From: Hyaloraphidium curvatum
Taxonomy: Eukaryota > Monoblepharomycota > Hyaloraphidiomycetes > Hyaloraphidiales > Hyaloraphidiaceae
Reading direction: 5' to 3'
DNA length: 64,000 nt
NCBI GenBank assembly: GCA_025558095.1
Contig: JAIVFI010000001.1
Span: 448,501 to 512,500 of the forward strand
The notes beneath the pieces are model-generated. The model ran no database searches and was not told the DNA's origin. It saw nothing but the letters and a program-made list of their open reading frames with translations. How positions within the stretch are numbered: the first letter of the stretch is position 1; every line of letters begins with the position of its first letter. The position numbers were made by a program, and so were the translations under genes. Positions 1 to 11,200 of this stretch are shown one piece after another.

Positions 1-932
1 GGTTTTGGCTCGCCCGGGGCAAGGACGGAAAGAGCCAAGTCGGTGTACCAGGAGCAATGCGAGCTGTCTGGCCCGTGGCAGACGACCCTGTGCCCGGCAC
101 GCCTGATCCGGAGGTAGTTCCCGTTGTCCTCGCAGGACCGTACGGTCATCCAGGGCCCGAAAAAGGTCACGTTGCTCGAGGTCTCCGTGACGTCCAAGCA
201 CCCTTCGGGCTTCGCGGGCTTCAAGATGTAGCTGTACACCTCACCGCACCAGCTGTAACTCTCGTTCCAGCTAATGGTGCCGTTGGTGCTGACTGCGGAG
301 CAGTTGGCACCCCCGCCTAAGACGGGGTCCCCATTCGTCGGATGTGTACAGAATGGATCCGAGAACAGGCTGCAGGTGCCGTTCACCGGTCCCTCGCAGC
401 GGGCGCGGTAATGCAGCTCCGGATCGTAGGCTTTCTTGCCCGTCAAAGCGGAGGCCCTGATCCAAGCGCAGCCCAGGGACGGCGCCCGGACGCACGAGCC
501 GGTGCCATTGTACCGGCCGCACGTGAAACCCCACGGCGAGGACCGGCGAGAGAGGCGGCGGGAAGAGTAGTACGATGCAGGGCCGCCATCGCACCAGCCG
601 ATACATTGGGAGGCCTGGAAGTTGTTGTACCGCCCTTGGTCGACGGAGCGACAGACCAGAAAGCCGGTGGCGGGGTCGATGACCTCCCTGAGCGTGAGGC
701 CGTAGGCCGCAGCGTTCGGTACGAGGGCAAATAGAGCAACAAAACCGATTGCGGCCGCGCCAAGGCGGAGCGCGGCGGCCGGGGAGAGGGGAATCGCGGC
801 GGCCGGAGCCCGACGGAGGGCGGCGGTCTGGGCGCCGCGGAGGGTGCCCAGCCCGGGTCGAAAACGCCGGGGGCTCTGCGGCGATATTGTGCGAGCGTCT
901 GCAGCGGTGTCCAATGGCGTCAGCGTCGCCAT
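1..932 (-). CDS. Secreted or membrane-anchored Cys-rich glycoprotein, 3' end missing
   Basis: One frame stays open from an ATG at 932 down to the left edge (310 codons, no stop), so the 3' end lies outside the window. The first 60 or so residues are Ala/Arg/Pro-rich, followed by a hydrophobic stretch (AAIGFVALFALVPNAAAYG) that could be a signal anchor, or a signal peptide if translation really begins later. The remainder is rich in Cys and Trp and carries several N-glycosylation sequons (YNGTGS, VNGTCS, ANCSA, TNGTIS, WNESYS, SNVTF). I see no known domain. The protein probably enters the secretory pathway and acts at the surface. The start is uncertain because the hydrophobic stretch is unusually far from the ATG; an upstream exon is possible. 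Confidence 0.6.
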   Translation of the reverse strand, partial: MATLTPLDTAADARTISPQSPRRFRPGLGTLRGAQTAALRRAPAAAIPLSPAAALRLGAAAIGFVALFALVPNAAAYGLTLREVIDPATGFLVCRSVDQGRYNNFQASQCIGWCDGGPASYYSSRRLSRRSSPWGFTCGRYNGTGSCVRAPSLGCAWIRASALTGKKAYDPELHYRARCEGPVNGTCSLFSDPFCTHPTNGDPVLGGGANCSAVSTNGTISWNESYSWCGEVYSYILKPAKPEGCLDVTETSSNVTFFGPWMTVRSCEDNGNYLRIRRAGHRVVCHGPDSSHCSWYTDLALSVLAPGEPK

Positions 933-992
933 TCGATGTGAGGTTGTTCGTCGGAGTCACTCGTTCATGTGGCGCAGGCCAGGGATTCCGTC

Positions 993-1125
993 GGGCTGCC
1001 GAGGCGCACCGGGCACGTGCCGCCCCTGCTCTTGGATCTCCGCCGCTGTTGGGCCCTCGGGCCGGCCCTGTCTGCCTTGGGGTGCACTGTTTCAGCGCAC
1101 GCAGACAGGAGCGACCACACGGTGC
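993..1125. repeat. Dispersed repeat, copy 1 of 3
   Basis: The segment beginning GGGCTGCCGAGGCGC and ending near GTTTCAGCGCACGCAGA resembles 12909-13052, and more loosely 14104-14228. Conserved blocks occur in the same order with small gaps between them: a CTGCCGAGGCGC block, a CCCCTGCTC block, TTGGGG, CTGTTTCAGC and CGCAGA. No terminal inverted repeats or coding capacity were seen, so it looks like an old non-coding element fragment. Confidence 0.5.
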
Positions 1126-1158
1126 GTCCCTGTCGACCATTCGGCGAGAATGCCAGTC

Positions 1159-1226
1159 AAGTGGGTGAGACAGCAATCTAATTGGAACAATCAAATGGGT
1201 GACAGAGCAATCTAATTGGAACAATG
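1159..1226. repeat. Two-copy tandem repeat, 34-bp unit
   Basis: Two adjacent copies of a 34-bp unit containing CAATCTAATTGGAACAAT, differing at a few positions. It sits just beyond the 3' end of the helicase gene. Confidence 0.8.
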
Positions 1227-1237
1227 ACAAGCTTCTT

Positions 1238-4200
1238 CTAGCGGCAGGACCTCTTGTTCTTGGCGCACGAGCTGCACACAAAGTCGCCCTGCGAGGCATC
1301 GTGGCCCTCGGCGCAGCAGGCGGCATGCACGACGGTATCGCAGCGCATGCACTCGACAAAGTCGTCGGCGTCCCGGTCCAGCGCCTCCTCGCAGTCGCAG
1401 CGGATGCGCAGCCAGTTCGTGACGTTCCAGGCCAGGCCGATGCAGAGCTCGCTCTCGTCGCCCTCGTCGCGGAAGGCGATGGTGATCGGGGCGATCGGCA
1501 CGCCGGGGGCGCGGATTTCGCGCAGGCTGCGGAGCTCGACCAGGTCGGGGTACAGCCTCCTGCGCGCGATCTCCGTCAGGCGGTCGACCATGTCGTCAAA
1601 AACCTGGCGGGCCGTGTTGAAGACCTCGTCCTTGGTGTTCTTGTCGATGACCGCCACCAGGGCATCGGGGTCGATCTGCGCGGAGGAGGCGTCAGGTAGC
1701 TGTGTGCACGGTACCAAATCCGGCATACCTTGAAGCGCTCGCTGCTGGTGGCGGTGATCTTCTCCCAGAGGTCCTTGAAATCGACGTCGTCGGACGGTTC
1801 GTCCTCGAGGGAGCAGAACGCGGACTCGTAGTAGATGAAGCCGAGCATCTTGAGGAGCATGTCCCGCTCCCAAACCTCGAACTCGGGAAGCAAGGCGTCC
1901 TTGAAGGGCTTGAGCAGCTCCGGCCTCTTGATCGGCGACCACCCCAGGAGGCCGAGGTTCGCGCGGGCCTGGCGGAGCTTGGGGTACACGGCCTGCTCCG
2001 GGAACGGCCCGCGAGCGGCGCGCCCGATTGTGAGGTAGGGCGACTCGTCGAGGCGGCGCTTGATGCGCTTGGTCAGGTCCTCGTTGAACTCGAGGACCTC
2101 CTTGATGTACGCTGCGCAGGCGTCGTCCAAGGCTACCAGCACTGGCATGCGGCCGGGCAGGCCGCTCATGTGGTGGCCGGCGATGCGGCCGACCCCCTGG
2201 TAAACGTCGACCATGACCTTGCGCTTGAGCTGGACGATGTCGGACTTGGCCAAGAGGATCGTGGGCGCCAGGTCGTGCCAGAACGTCTTGAGAGTCAGCC
2301 CCTCCTTCATGAGCCTGTGGTGTAGGGCGGTCAGAATGAGTGTCTTGCGGCGAGTGGCACCCGGTTGAGGTCAACTTACTTGTCGCCGATGGTGACGACC
2401 AAGAGGTCCGAGATGTCGGCCCTCGCGGCCTCGAAGGCGGCGTAAATGATCGACAGCGCACCGCGCACGCGGTACAGCAGCCCCTTGGGGAGGCAGATCT
2501 CGTGCTCGTCGTCCGAAACGTGCCAGTCCGAGCCCATGCGTTCCGGGGTCATGGTCTTTTTGCTGAGGATCAGGAACTTCCCCTCGCGGTGCGGGTGGGG
2601 CACCCAGGTCCCGTTGTGGGGCTGGATGGCGCCGTACTTGTCGGGGTAGAGCCGCTTGAGCTCCTGCAGCTGGGCCGGGCTGATGAAGACATCCTGCTCG
2701 CCGGGCAGCAGGTAGCGGCCGACGATCGCAACCGCGGCCTTGTTCAGGAAGATGGACGGGCCGCGTGCGCCCAGGGAGGCGTAGCCCGTGAGGGCCACGA
2801 CGGGGCGCTCGGCCTCGAGGGTGTTGAAAGCAACAGAAAGGGCGAGGTCGTGGAGCTCGCTGTTGTTCTTGAAGCCGCCCAGCACGACGACGTGTTCGGG
2901 CTGCCCGGTCCGCACGGGGACCAAGGCATTCACGAAGTCAAGCACGATGCTCCTCTGCGGCGCGTCGGGCGAGATGTGCGACGTGTCCAGGCCGGCGATC
3001 CGCGTGCCGGCGTCCGCGAGCGAAACAATGGGGATGCGGTTCTCGGGCGAGACGCTCTCGGTGAGGCCAAAGTAGGTAGATTTGAGGTCCATGAAGATCA
3101 TCTGGGCCGACCTGTCGGAATTGCACACGACCGAAGGCGCGTGCGTGGCCGACACCTCGACGAACATCCCCACGGCGTCGATCAGCTGGGGGTTCAGGTT
3201 GAGGGCCAGGGTGCAGTCGAAGCCGTTGTGGAAGAGCCACTTGCTCGCCGCGGGCTGGAGGCAGTGGCGCAGCTGGTGGCTCTGGACCTTGAGGGCCTCC
3301 TCGATGCGGAGGCGGCAGTCGGGGGTCTTGTTGATGTTCTGGCTCTCGTCGACGAACATGACCACGTTGGCGCGGGCACCCTCGCGCCACACGCCGTAGT
3401 GCTCGACGATGGCGGGGAGGTCCTTCTCGATGGCGCTGCGCACGTTCTGCGCCGTGGCCAGGCGGCATCGTATGAGCGGGCGCAAGAAGGGGCGGTTGTT
3501 GCGCAGGCAGATGAGCTTGGAGGGAAAGTCCTCCCTCTCCTGGAGCGTCGAGAGCTCGAAGAGGTACTCGTCGACGTCGCACTGGATGTCGTTGGCCTTG
3601 ATGAAGGAGCGGATCTTGTCGTTGAAGGAGCGGAGCGAGTGCTGCATGTCGGAGTAGCTGGTGGCGTCGTTGCGGAGAAACATGTACGGGAACAGGCCGT
3701 GGCGGAAGAAAGACACATAGGCCAAGGCAATCATCTCGGCGGTCTTGCCCAGCTGGCACTGCCCGACGAGGTGCAGCATCGCACGCTCGTCCGGGTAGGA
3801 GAGCTGGCCGGCCTTGGAGTGCAGGAGGTTGGCGATGCACTCGTCGACGATCCTGTCCACGACGGCCTTCTTGAGGTTCCTGCGGTAGCGGTTGCGGGCG
3901 GCGTCGTATAGCTCCTGCGACGGGGGGCCGCCGAGGATGTCGCTGCCCTCGTCGCTGTCGTCCTTGATCTCGATGGGGTCCGTCGGCTGGCTGGCGCCCT
4001 CGTCGGCCGACGCCTGCGAGAAGGTCGCCCTGGTCGCCTGGATCGCGGCCAGGATGCGGTACGACTGCAGGCCCGAGCCAACGTCTGCGGCCAGGGGCAC
4101 TGCCAGATCGCCCGCGGCCAGGCTGCCGAGGAGCCAGGGGCCCGGGGGCAGCTCAAAGGCCGGGGCGCCCTTGAAGGCCTCGGCGCAGGCGCCAAAGAGC

Positions 4201-4523
4201 CCGGGGGCGCCGTCCGACAGGTCGGCGGCGATCAGGCCTTCGTTCTCGGCGGCAAAGTCGGCGAGCTTGGCGACGAGCGTGTCGATCTTGTCGGCGTCCC
4301 AGAAGACGGCGGCCTGGCGGAGCACCTGCGGAGGCAAGGTCAGCACGTTGCGGCTGCGGCACAAGGCAAGCCAGCTCACCTTGACGGCTTCGTTGACGCG
4401 CTGGGAATGCACCAGCAGCACGGGCTTGAGCATGCCGGCGGCGGCATCCGTCCCCACGAGCGCGGGCACGAAACCGGAGCCGAGCGCGGCCAGCGACTCG
4501 GGCGAGAGCGGCGCGGGTTTCAT
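1238..4523 (-). CDS. SF2-helicase-like ATPase with C-terminal PHD finger
   Basis: Three exons (4523-2380, 2314-1729, 1675-1238) join in frame to 1,055 residues; both introns have a GTAAGT or GTATGC donor and a CTGAC near the acceptor. Helicase motifs appear in order: Walker A GQCQLGKT (254-261), motif II VDESQ (391-395), motif III VSATHAP (457-463), and in exon 2 a motif VI-like YQGVGRIAGHH. A short IEIKDDSDEGSD stretch near residue 184 resembles a SUMO-interacting motif. The C-terminus has a CxC...CxxC...H...C...CxxC pattern ending near the last residue, which fits a PHD finger (C4HC3). The likely role is a nuclear, chromatin-linked DNA translocase. I do not recognise the exact family; the QGVGR motif hints at Z1-type or viral-like SF2 helicases, but that is inference. 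Confidence 0.8.
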
Positions 4524-5956
4524 GCGGCCCTGGGGAGCCCATCAGCGCGATGCGGCGGCGCGGAAAATGCGGGGCATACCTGGACGGCGGCGGCGGAGGG
4601 GATGCCGGCGGCGGGCATGGTCGGTCGCTGCGGGGAGGGCGGGAGGGTCAGATCATGCCGACCACGGTCCGGGGCGGCCGGCGCGCACGGGAGCGCTCGG
4701 CGGCGAACCTACACGGCTGCTATCGGCGGCTGGGAGGGGCGGAACGCTAGCGGCGGCGGCGCAGCTGTTGTCCGAGTCCGAGTTGATAGCCTCTCAGAGG
4801 TCGGTCCCCGGCGTTTTGATCGATGATCGAAAGTCGAAGTCGACCACCGGCGGCGAGTCGGCCAACCAATCCAATCCAATCCAATCCCCCGCCCAGACGA
4901 CCAATCAGTTGCAGAGCTTGGAATCATCGGAATCGGCTATCCGTGGCGTTCATCGGGTCGCCAGATCGATCCCCTGGACAACGTCCATCAGGTTGCTTGT
5001 CCGGAAGGCACGCGAGGTTACTACCTTGGCCCGGATTGCTCCCGCCCGGATTGCTCCACATTCCTTGGCCGTGGGCTTCGCTAGCTGAGCAGAGGTCCAT
5101 CTTCCCAGTCCCTGCGTCCGGTTTCCGCTCGCGGGGACGGTCCATCCCAGGTCGTTCCGCCGCTCCGGGGCACTTTGGTCCCTCAGGTCACCCAGGTCGG
5201 CGGCCAGTCGTGCCCAAGAGCGCCAAAGTTCCGGCACGCCATGATTCGGCGCGTCCTCGGCGAGGCCGGCGCCTTCGACACGTCCGGCCGCCGCCTGGAT
5301 CACTCCGTGAACTGCCACTCCACCAAGCCGAGGGCCTCCACAAAAGACGGCACGCCACTCAGTGCGAGCTCAAAAGACCGCCAAGATCGCCGTGCCGCGT
5401 CGAACTTCCAGATCTCGGCCGTCGGGAGCACCGCGAGGGAGAAACGGCCGTGGCGACGGTGTACTCGGCGCGCTCCTGCGGCGGCGGAAGAGCTCCATGC
5501 GCCCCGTCCGCCGGTCCGTCGGCACCGAAAGGTAAGATGGCACAGGGTTCCGGGCGTGAATCGGGTTCTAGGTCCGATCGCGCGGGGGAAGGAGCGCCAC
5601 GCGGACTGCGTTACCACTTCGCGGTGACGAGAGGACGCAGCTCCCGGACTCGTCGATGGATTTGCTACGACTTTGCTGAGCAATTGCAAGATATTTCAGG
5701 ACGTGGAACAGCCCTGTACAGATGATGACCACTTATCAAGCGGGATGCGATCCGCACGAAGGTCGACCAGTCGGGCAGTCGGGTCGTAAGTGCAGACCTA
5801 GAACACCTCCGAAGTCCAAAGCTTGCCTGCCATAGCAGTGATCCGAACAAAGCTGGCTTTACTCTAGTCTCCATTCTCCATCGGACGCGAGCGGGGCGTT
5901 CGGCGTCGCTTTGTTTACGCTCTTCTCAGACCGCGGCGGCGACATTGCATTTCGCC
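4524..5956. other. Long intergenic region, no convincing gene
   Basis: These 1.4 kb separate two divergently transcribed genes, so they should hold both promoters. Open frames exist on both strands, but none has a credible domain, signal or splice structure. A cluster of CCAAT sequences lies at 4862-4905. Confidence 0.5.
4862..4905. promoter_or_regulatory. CCAAT cluster upstream of the helicase gene
   Basis: Four overlapping or adjacent CCAAT motifs at 5-bp spacing and one more at 4901-4905, about 340-380 bp upstream of the helicase start. CCAAT is the target of the HAP/NF-Y complex; function here is inferred from sequence alone. Confidence 0.35.
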
Positions 5957-6838
5957 ATGGCGACGCCGTGGTTCGCGTTCCTGGCCCTAGTCCCTCTACT
6001 GGTTCTCTTGCTATGGCAGGCTCCGGGGCGCGACCGGCCACTGGAGTCACAGGGACCGCGGGAGCCGCGCCTTCTTGTCTCGCTGACGACCACCGCGCGC
6101 CGGTTGCCGCACATCGGCCGGACGCTGGAATGCCTCGACGGGCAGACCGTGAAGCCCGAGCGAACAATTGTCTGGATTGCCGACAGCGGCACGGCGGCCG
6201 CGTCGGCCATGGCCCGCGCGCACCCGCGGATCGAGTTCCTGGCGGCGGAGGACGTCGGCCCCACGACCAAGCTGGCGCCCGCCCTGTCTTTGACCGCCCG
6301 CGACCCCCACAAGTCACGACTGTGGATCGTTACGGTCGACGACGACGTGGCGTACCCGAACCACACGCTGGAGCGCCTCCGCGGCGCCGCTGCCCGCGCG
6401 GAGAGAGCTGCGGCGTTGGGGCTGTCGGGGCTGCGGTTTGACTGGGCAGGCAGGGTGCTCGTGCTGACGGAGAACGGGAAAATGGCGGACATTCTGGAGG
6501 GGTTTGCGGGCGTGGCGTACCGGCGGGACGCGTTCGACGGCCCCGCGGGGACCGTCCCGCCGTTTGCCGAGTACCTCGGCGCGGCGGTCACCAACCCCGC
6601 CGCCCGCGCGAGCGACGACCTCGTGGTCTCGAACTACCTCGCCCTCCGCGGCGTCTCCCGCCGCGTCGTCTCCTTCCCCGACCTGTCGAAGCACACCCTG
6701 TTCGCCGAGGGCAGGGTGCTCCGCCTGGGCGAGGGCGACGACGCGCTGCACAAGGACGGGCGGTGGGGGTCGACGATGCTGCGGTACGTCGAGGCGGCAA
6801 GGTGGCTCAGGGCCAGGGGGTGGTGGGCGATGGACTGA
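5957..6838 (+). CDS. GT-A-type glycosyltransferase-like type II membrane protein
   Basis: Intronless, 293 residues from the ATG at 5957. The N-terminus (MATPWFAFLALVPLLVLLLW) is a typical signal anchor for a Golgi type II protein. The lumenal part begins RLLVSLTTTARRLPHIGRTL, where glycosyltransferases of the GT2 type start their first strand. It has an acidic VTVDDDVAYP motif suited to metal and nucleotide-sugar binding, then FAGVAYRRDAF and SDDLVVSNYLALRGV, where the second acidic pair may be catalytic. Donor and acceptor sugars cannot be told from sequence. The gene converges on the thioesterase gene, 92 bp away. Confidence 0.7.
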   Translation: MATPWFAFLALVPLLVLLLWQAPGRDRPLESQGPREPRLLVSLTTTARRLPHIGRTLECLDGQTVKPERTIVWIADSGTAAASAMARAHPRIEFLAAEDVGPTTKLAPALSLTARDPHKSRLWIVTVDDDVAYPNHTLERLRGAAARAERAAALGLSGLRFDWAGRVLVLTENGKMADILEGFAGVAYRRDAFDGPAGTVPPFAEYLGAAVTNPAARASDDLVVSNYLALRGVSRRVVSFPDLSKHTLFAEGRVLRLGEGDDALHKDGRWGSTMLRYVEAARWLRARGWWAMD

Positions 6839-6929
6839 ACCCCTCGGCGCGGGAGGGGGCGGCAGGGGCGAGTGGAGGCACGGGCCCGACTTCTGAGCAC
6901 TCCACGTCAGCGGTGCACAACCCTCGTAA

Positions 6930-7550
6930 TCACAACCTCGGCCCGCGGTCTGCCAATTTCGCCAGGTCCACGCGCGAGAAAGTGGCCCGTGCCGTCGCCA
7001 CCGGCTTGGGCTCCGCCTTGCCCTCCACCTTCCACGAGATATAGTCATCCAGGGGCATCAGCGACGCCGACACGTCCACGTCCCTGGGTTTCTCCCCCGC
7101 GAGCAGCCCCCTAAGGCCCGGAATCTCTATCCGCACCGCAAAAATGCCCGGCACGCTCCCAGGCCTCCGGAACGAGACGTCCATCCTCTTGGTCACGTTT
7201 CCCTGTTGCGGATCGTCCCCGGCCAACGCGCCCGCGGCCCGCAGCGCGAAATCGATCCCGATGTCGAAGGCGAGGAAGGTCGCTGCGCCGTGTAGAAGCG
7301 CCGGCGTCTGCCCGCACATGCCGCCGCCGTAGTCGATGATCCACACGGCGTGCGGGTCGGGCGTGTGCAGAAGCGAGAAGAAGGCGCCGCCGGCGAGGCC
7401 GTCGCTGGAAGTGAGGCGCGATTCGAGGCTGCCGGGCAGGCGGAGCGCCGAGTACGCGTCGGAGGTGGAAAAGAGCTGCAGGCCGCGGGCATCGCGGAGC
7501 AGCAGGAGGAGGCGGGCGTCGAAACGCGTGGAAATCGCTTCGGGAGACAT
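6930..7550 (-). CDS. Hotdog-fold acyl-CoA thioesterase-like protein
   Basis: Single exon, 206 residues from ATG 7550. The middle has the 4HBT/hotdog arrangement: LLHGAATFLAFDIGIDFALR (the His-Gly and acidic helix) followed by NVTKRMDVSFRRPG, the usual central strand and loop. Family members hydrolyse acyl-CoA esters. There is no targeting signal I can identify. It is one of three unrelated-looking thioesterases in the window. Confidence 0.7.
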   Translation of the reverse strand: MSPEAISTRFDARLLLLLRDARGLQLFSTSDAYSALRLPGSLESRLTSSDGLAGGAFFSLLHTPDPHAVWIIDYGGGMCGQTPALLHGAATFLAFDIGIDFALRAAGALAGDDPQQGNVTKRMDVSFRRPGSVPGIFAVRIEIPGLRGLLAGEKPRDVDVSASLMPLDDYISWKVEGKAEPKPVATARATFSRVDLAKLADRGPRL

Positions 7551-8211
7551 CGCTGGTTTGGACGGATGTCGAGACGCGTGCAGGATCGACCCGTAAGATA
7601 GGCAACAAATAGTTGGAATTGCTGAAGCAGCAGACTACGGCGAAAGGCCACTACGGCGTCGCCCCAACTCGACCGGATCCCTGCCCGCGGCCAGCCCGGC
7701 CCAACCGTCCCCGCCTTGCGACCTGGCATCGCCCACTCGCCCACCAAGCCGCCTCCGCCCGCCGCAGCATCGCATCCGCCGCCGGGTACGCGACGACGGC
7801 GAATCGCAGATGGAGCATGACATGGGATTCGAGAGCTCGAGCCTCCTCGCTCTGCCACTGCCCGGCCGCACCTATGCAAGGAATCAACCAGCTCAAGTCA
7901 TCTCTGAAGCAAACTCCAGTAGCCAAGAAGCAAGAAAAAGGTGCTGAGCATATCCCATTTCGTTTTGAATACCAAACTTGGGTACGCGGACGAGCAGCGA
8001 CTGCACCAGGTTCTCTGAAACTACCTTTCCAGGGAGACGGCCATGAGTAACTACGAAAGAAAGTGTCGATGTGTAGATGAAACGGATTGGGCCAAACTTA
8101 TCTGCCACTCAAAGCCTGGAAATGGAGAAGGAATGGTTCCGCGGAAGGGTCGGTCGGGGGCTGGGTATGGCGCAGCGTCAGGTGGTCAAGCACGTTCCCC
8201 CCCCTCCGGCG
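7551..8211. other. Intergenic region with a copied gene fragment
   Basis: Divergent promoter space between the thioesterase and the mosaic wall-protein gene. It contains a 57-bp stretch (7748-7804) almost identical to part of the membrane-protein gene at 11653-12128; otherwise I see nothing. Confidence 0.5.
7748..7804 (-). repeat. 57-bp copy of a membrane-protein gene segment
   Basis: Matches 11741-11797 over 57 bp with one mismatch that I can see. On the minus strand both copies translate to FAVVAYPAADAMLRRAEAAW. Flanking sequence does not match, so this is a short gene fragment or an isolated exon. Confidence 0.75.
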
Positions 8212-11200
8212 ATGGCCCGGTGGCGCCCCCTCCTCGCGGCCATCGTGCTGCTTCCCTTCTCGCTCGCCCAGTATGTCCCTGGCGAGCTGTGCTGCCCGGG
8301 GTGCGCCTACTCCAATGCCCTGAACTGCTGCTGCGACCCGTCGCGGCCGCTCACGGCGGTGACTTCCACGGCCGTCACGACCGCGGCCGTGACGTCGACG
8401 ACGACACTCGTCTCGACCGTGCGGAGTTTCACGTCGACGACGACGCGGACGGTGACGGTCGCGGGCGACACCGCCCTGCTCAGGCTCGGGATGCTCGTTA
8501 GCGAGGGCGTGAGAGTGCCGCTGCCCGGCTCGGACCCGCCGGACGCGGGTGGGACGTCTACGGATGATTTTCTGTCGTCGGGGCGGTTCGGCATCGCCGG
8601 GGACAGGCTGGGGGGAGCCCGGGCGCCACCGCTGGAACGGGCGGTGACCCGGGAACGGAACGCCCGCCCGATACCCCTCCTCCGCAGTGGTCGCTGAAGG
8701 AGCTGCGCATCGGCTCGCTCGAAAGGGACAGACTGGGGATGAAGCGCCGCACCCTGAACGTGACATCTCTCGGGGCGCTGGCCGAAGGACCCCCGCCCGC
8801 ATCTGCCGACGGCCCCCGGCTCCAGCGCAGGCACCTGTGCGTCGACTGCCCCGACGACTTGGTCCTCGGCGCCTACCGGATGTTCTACGGCCGCACGGGC
8901 CGGGCGCGGCAGTCGGGCAGCGACGCGGTGGCGTGCTGCCCGGGGCGATCGACGACCACTGTGACCTCGACCGTGGTGGTCTTGGACCTGGCGACGGCGA
9001 CGCGGACCACCACGCTCGCGGGCGTGCGGACCACCTTTGTCACGGTGGTCCGGACCGCGACGTCGCGGAGCAGGACGACGTCAGCCACCAGGACGACGTC
9101 GACCTCGCGCACGCTGAGGACGGTTACGCAGCCCAACGTCATCGTGGGTCGTCCCTCTGCTGTGGGAAACTGATTCACCCTCGATTACTAACGTCTGACG
9201 CCTCCCGGGTCGCTTTGTGACAGACCCAGGTGCTCGCCGGCCGCGCCTTCTTCGACGTCAACGAGGACGGCGTTTACGATCCCGAGGTCGACATCCCCTA
9301 CGCCAACCAGCCCCTCGCCTTCCTCACCGGCCCCTCCGACCCCCCAGCCGACGAGGCCGGCACGACATTGACCGACGCCGAGGGGCTGTTCTCCGCCAGC
9401 GTCGCGGTCGCCCCCGACGCGTTCGTGTCGATCGCGCCGGCGGGGGACACGGGGAAGCCGTTCATGACCCTACAGGCGGATGCCAACGGGGTGGTGCCTG
9501 ACGGTGACCAGATTGAGCTGCCGGTGCCCGTGACGACGGTGCGTCGATCGGAGGTTTAAGGCGTGCAGGCCGTCGTCAGCTTACGTGCCATGTTGTCCCG
9601 CAGACCACGACCCCGTTCACCGCCACCACCAGCCCCACTGCCTCCAGCACGCTGACGACGTCGCGCACATCTACGATCTCGCTGACGCAGAGCCCGACCG
9701 CCTCGGTTACCCGGACGGCCACCGCAACGACCGGCACAGGGTCGACCACCACCACCTTGACCTCCGTGACGACCTCGTCCAGCCGGACAACAACCTTCGC
9801 TTCGATCACAATCTCCTCAGGTCTCCCCGTCTTTGTTGCCTGCCCCAACCTGCCCGCCTCGCAGGATGGCCGCTGCGGCGCCGACCCGGGCACCCGCTGC
9901 ACCGCCAACATCTGCTGCAGCTCCTCTGGTTTCTGCGAGGACGACGGCGGGGACAGCGGCGCCGCGTGGTGCGGGACGGGTTGCCAGCGGGGTTACGGAA
10001 AATGCTGGGCCAACGTCACCGACACCGACGGCTTCTCGTGCCCGACCTACACGCGGACCACGTCCGCCACTCGCACCACGCTGACGGACCTCACGACCAC
10101 CTTTGCCTCCATCACCCTCTCCTCGGGCACGCCCGTGTTTGTCCCCTGCCCCAACTATCCCTCCTGGACCGCATTGCCTCCCGAAGGATCCTACTCCGGG
10201 GACATGTGCGGGCCCCTACAGGGAATGGCCTGCCCAACGAACCTCTGCTGTGGGTCCCCGCCCGATGCCGTTGCCGATCCCGTAATCCTGTGTCCCCGCA
10301 GGTGCACGCAACGGGGCATGTCAGAACGACGGCGGCCAGGACGGCGAGGGATGGTGCGGGTCCCTGTGCCAGCGCGGTTGGGGAAAATGCTGGGCCAACG
10401 TCACCGATCCCGAGAGGTACTCGTGCACCCCCTGGACGACGAGGACGACGACGTCCACGCAGACGACGACGTTCGCTTCCATCACCTTTTCGGTGGTCAC
10501 CCCGGGGTTCGGAATCCCCGTGTTTGTGCCCTGCCCGAACGTACCGGGCAACAACGGCACGTCGCGGTGCGGCGTGGGGTTCGGCGTCGCGTGCACGAAC
10601 GAACTTTGCTGCTCCTCCGGTGGGTGTTTCGGACTGGGAGAAGGGACCGACGGAACCACCGCTCACGGCCCGGTTTGCTTCCAGGCGGGTTTTGCCAGGA
10701 CGACGGCGGCAACAACGGCGCGGCATGGTGCGATGCTGGCTGCCAGCGCGGCTACGGCAAATGCTGGGCCAATGTGACCGACCCGGACAACTACCCGTGT
10801 CCGCTTTTCACGAAGACGAGGTCGACGACGACTTCGGAGACCAGGACGACCTCCATTACCACGACGCCCTTCGTCCCCATAACTACTTCAAGCGGGGTAC
10901 CTGTCTTCCTCCCCTGCCCGGACGTGCCGGTGAGCACCACAAACAAGTGCGGGGACAACTTGGTGAGTTCGGGGCCAGGCGTTGCGTTCGCCGGCCTGCT
11001 CACCTTTGTGGCTCGCATAGTACCAGCGTTGCCCGGACGGGCTCTGCTGCTCCTCGGCAAACAACTGTCAGAACGACGGCGGAGACAACGGTGCCGCGTG
11101 GTGCGGTGCCGGGTGCCAGCGCGGTTACGGCAAGTGCTGGGCAAACGTGTCCGACCCCGAGAACTTTGCGTGCCCGCAAATCGCCACCTACACCCAATGC

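Larger units (their letters stand above)
933..1237. other. Intergenic, repeat-bearing
   Basis: This lies between the start of the Cys-rich gene and the 3' end of the helicase gene. It holds one copy of a dispersed repeat (about 993-1125) and a tandem 34-bp repeat (1159-1226). No coding signal was seen. Confidence 0.5.

Noticed and set aside
2340-3911. A 523-codon open frame antisense to the helicase gene
   Set aside because: A mirror of the helicase codons; no domain or splice evidence.
5300-5689. Possible minus-strand gene in the long intergenic region
   Set aside because: One protein-like stretch (EIWKFDAARRSWRSFELAL) but no start, domain or consistent splicing.
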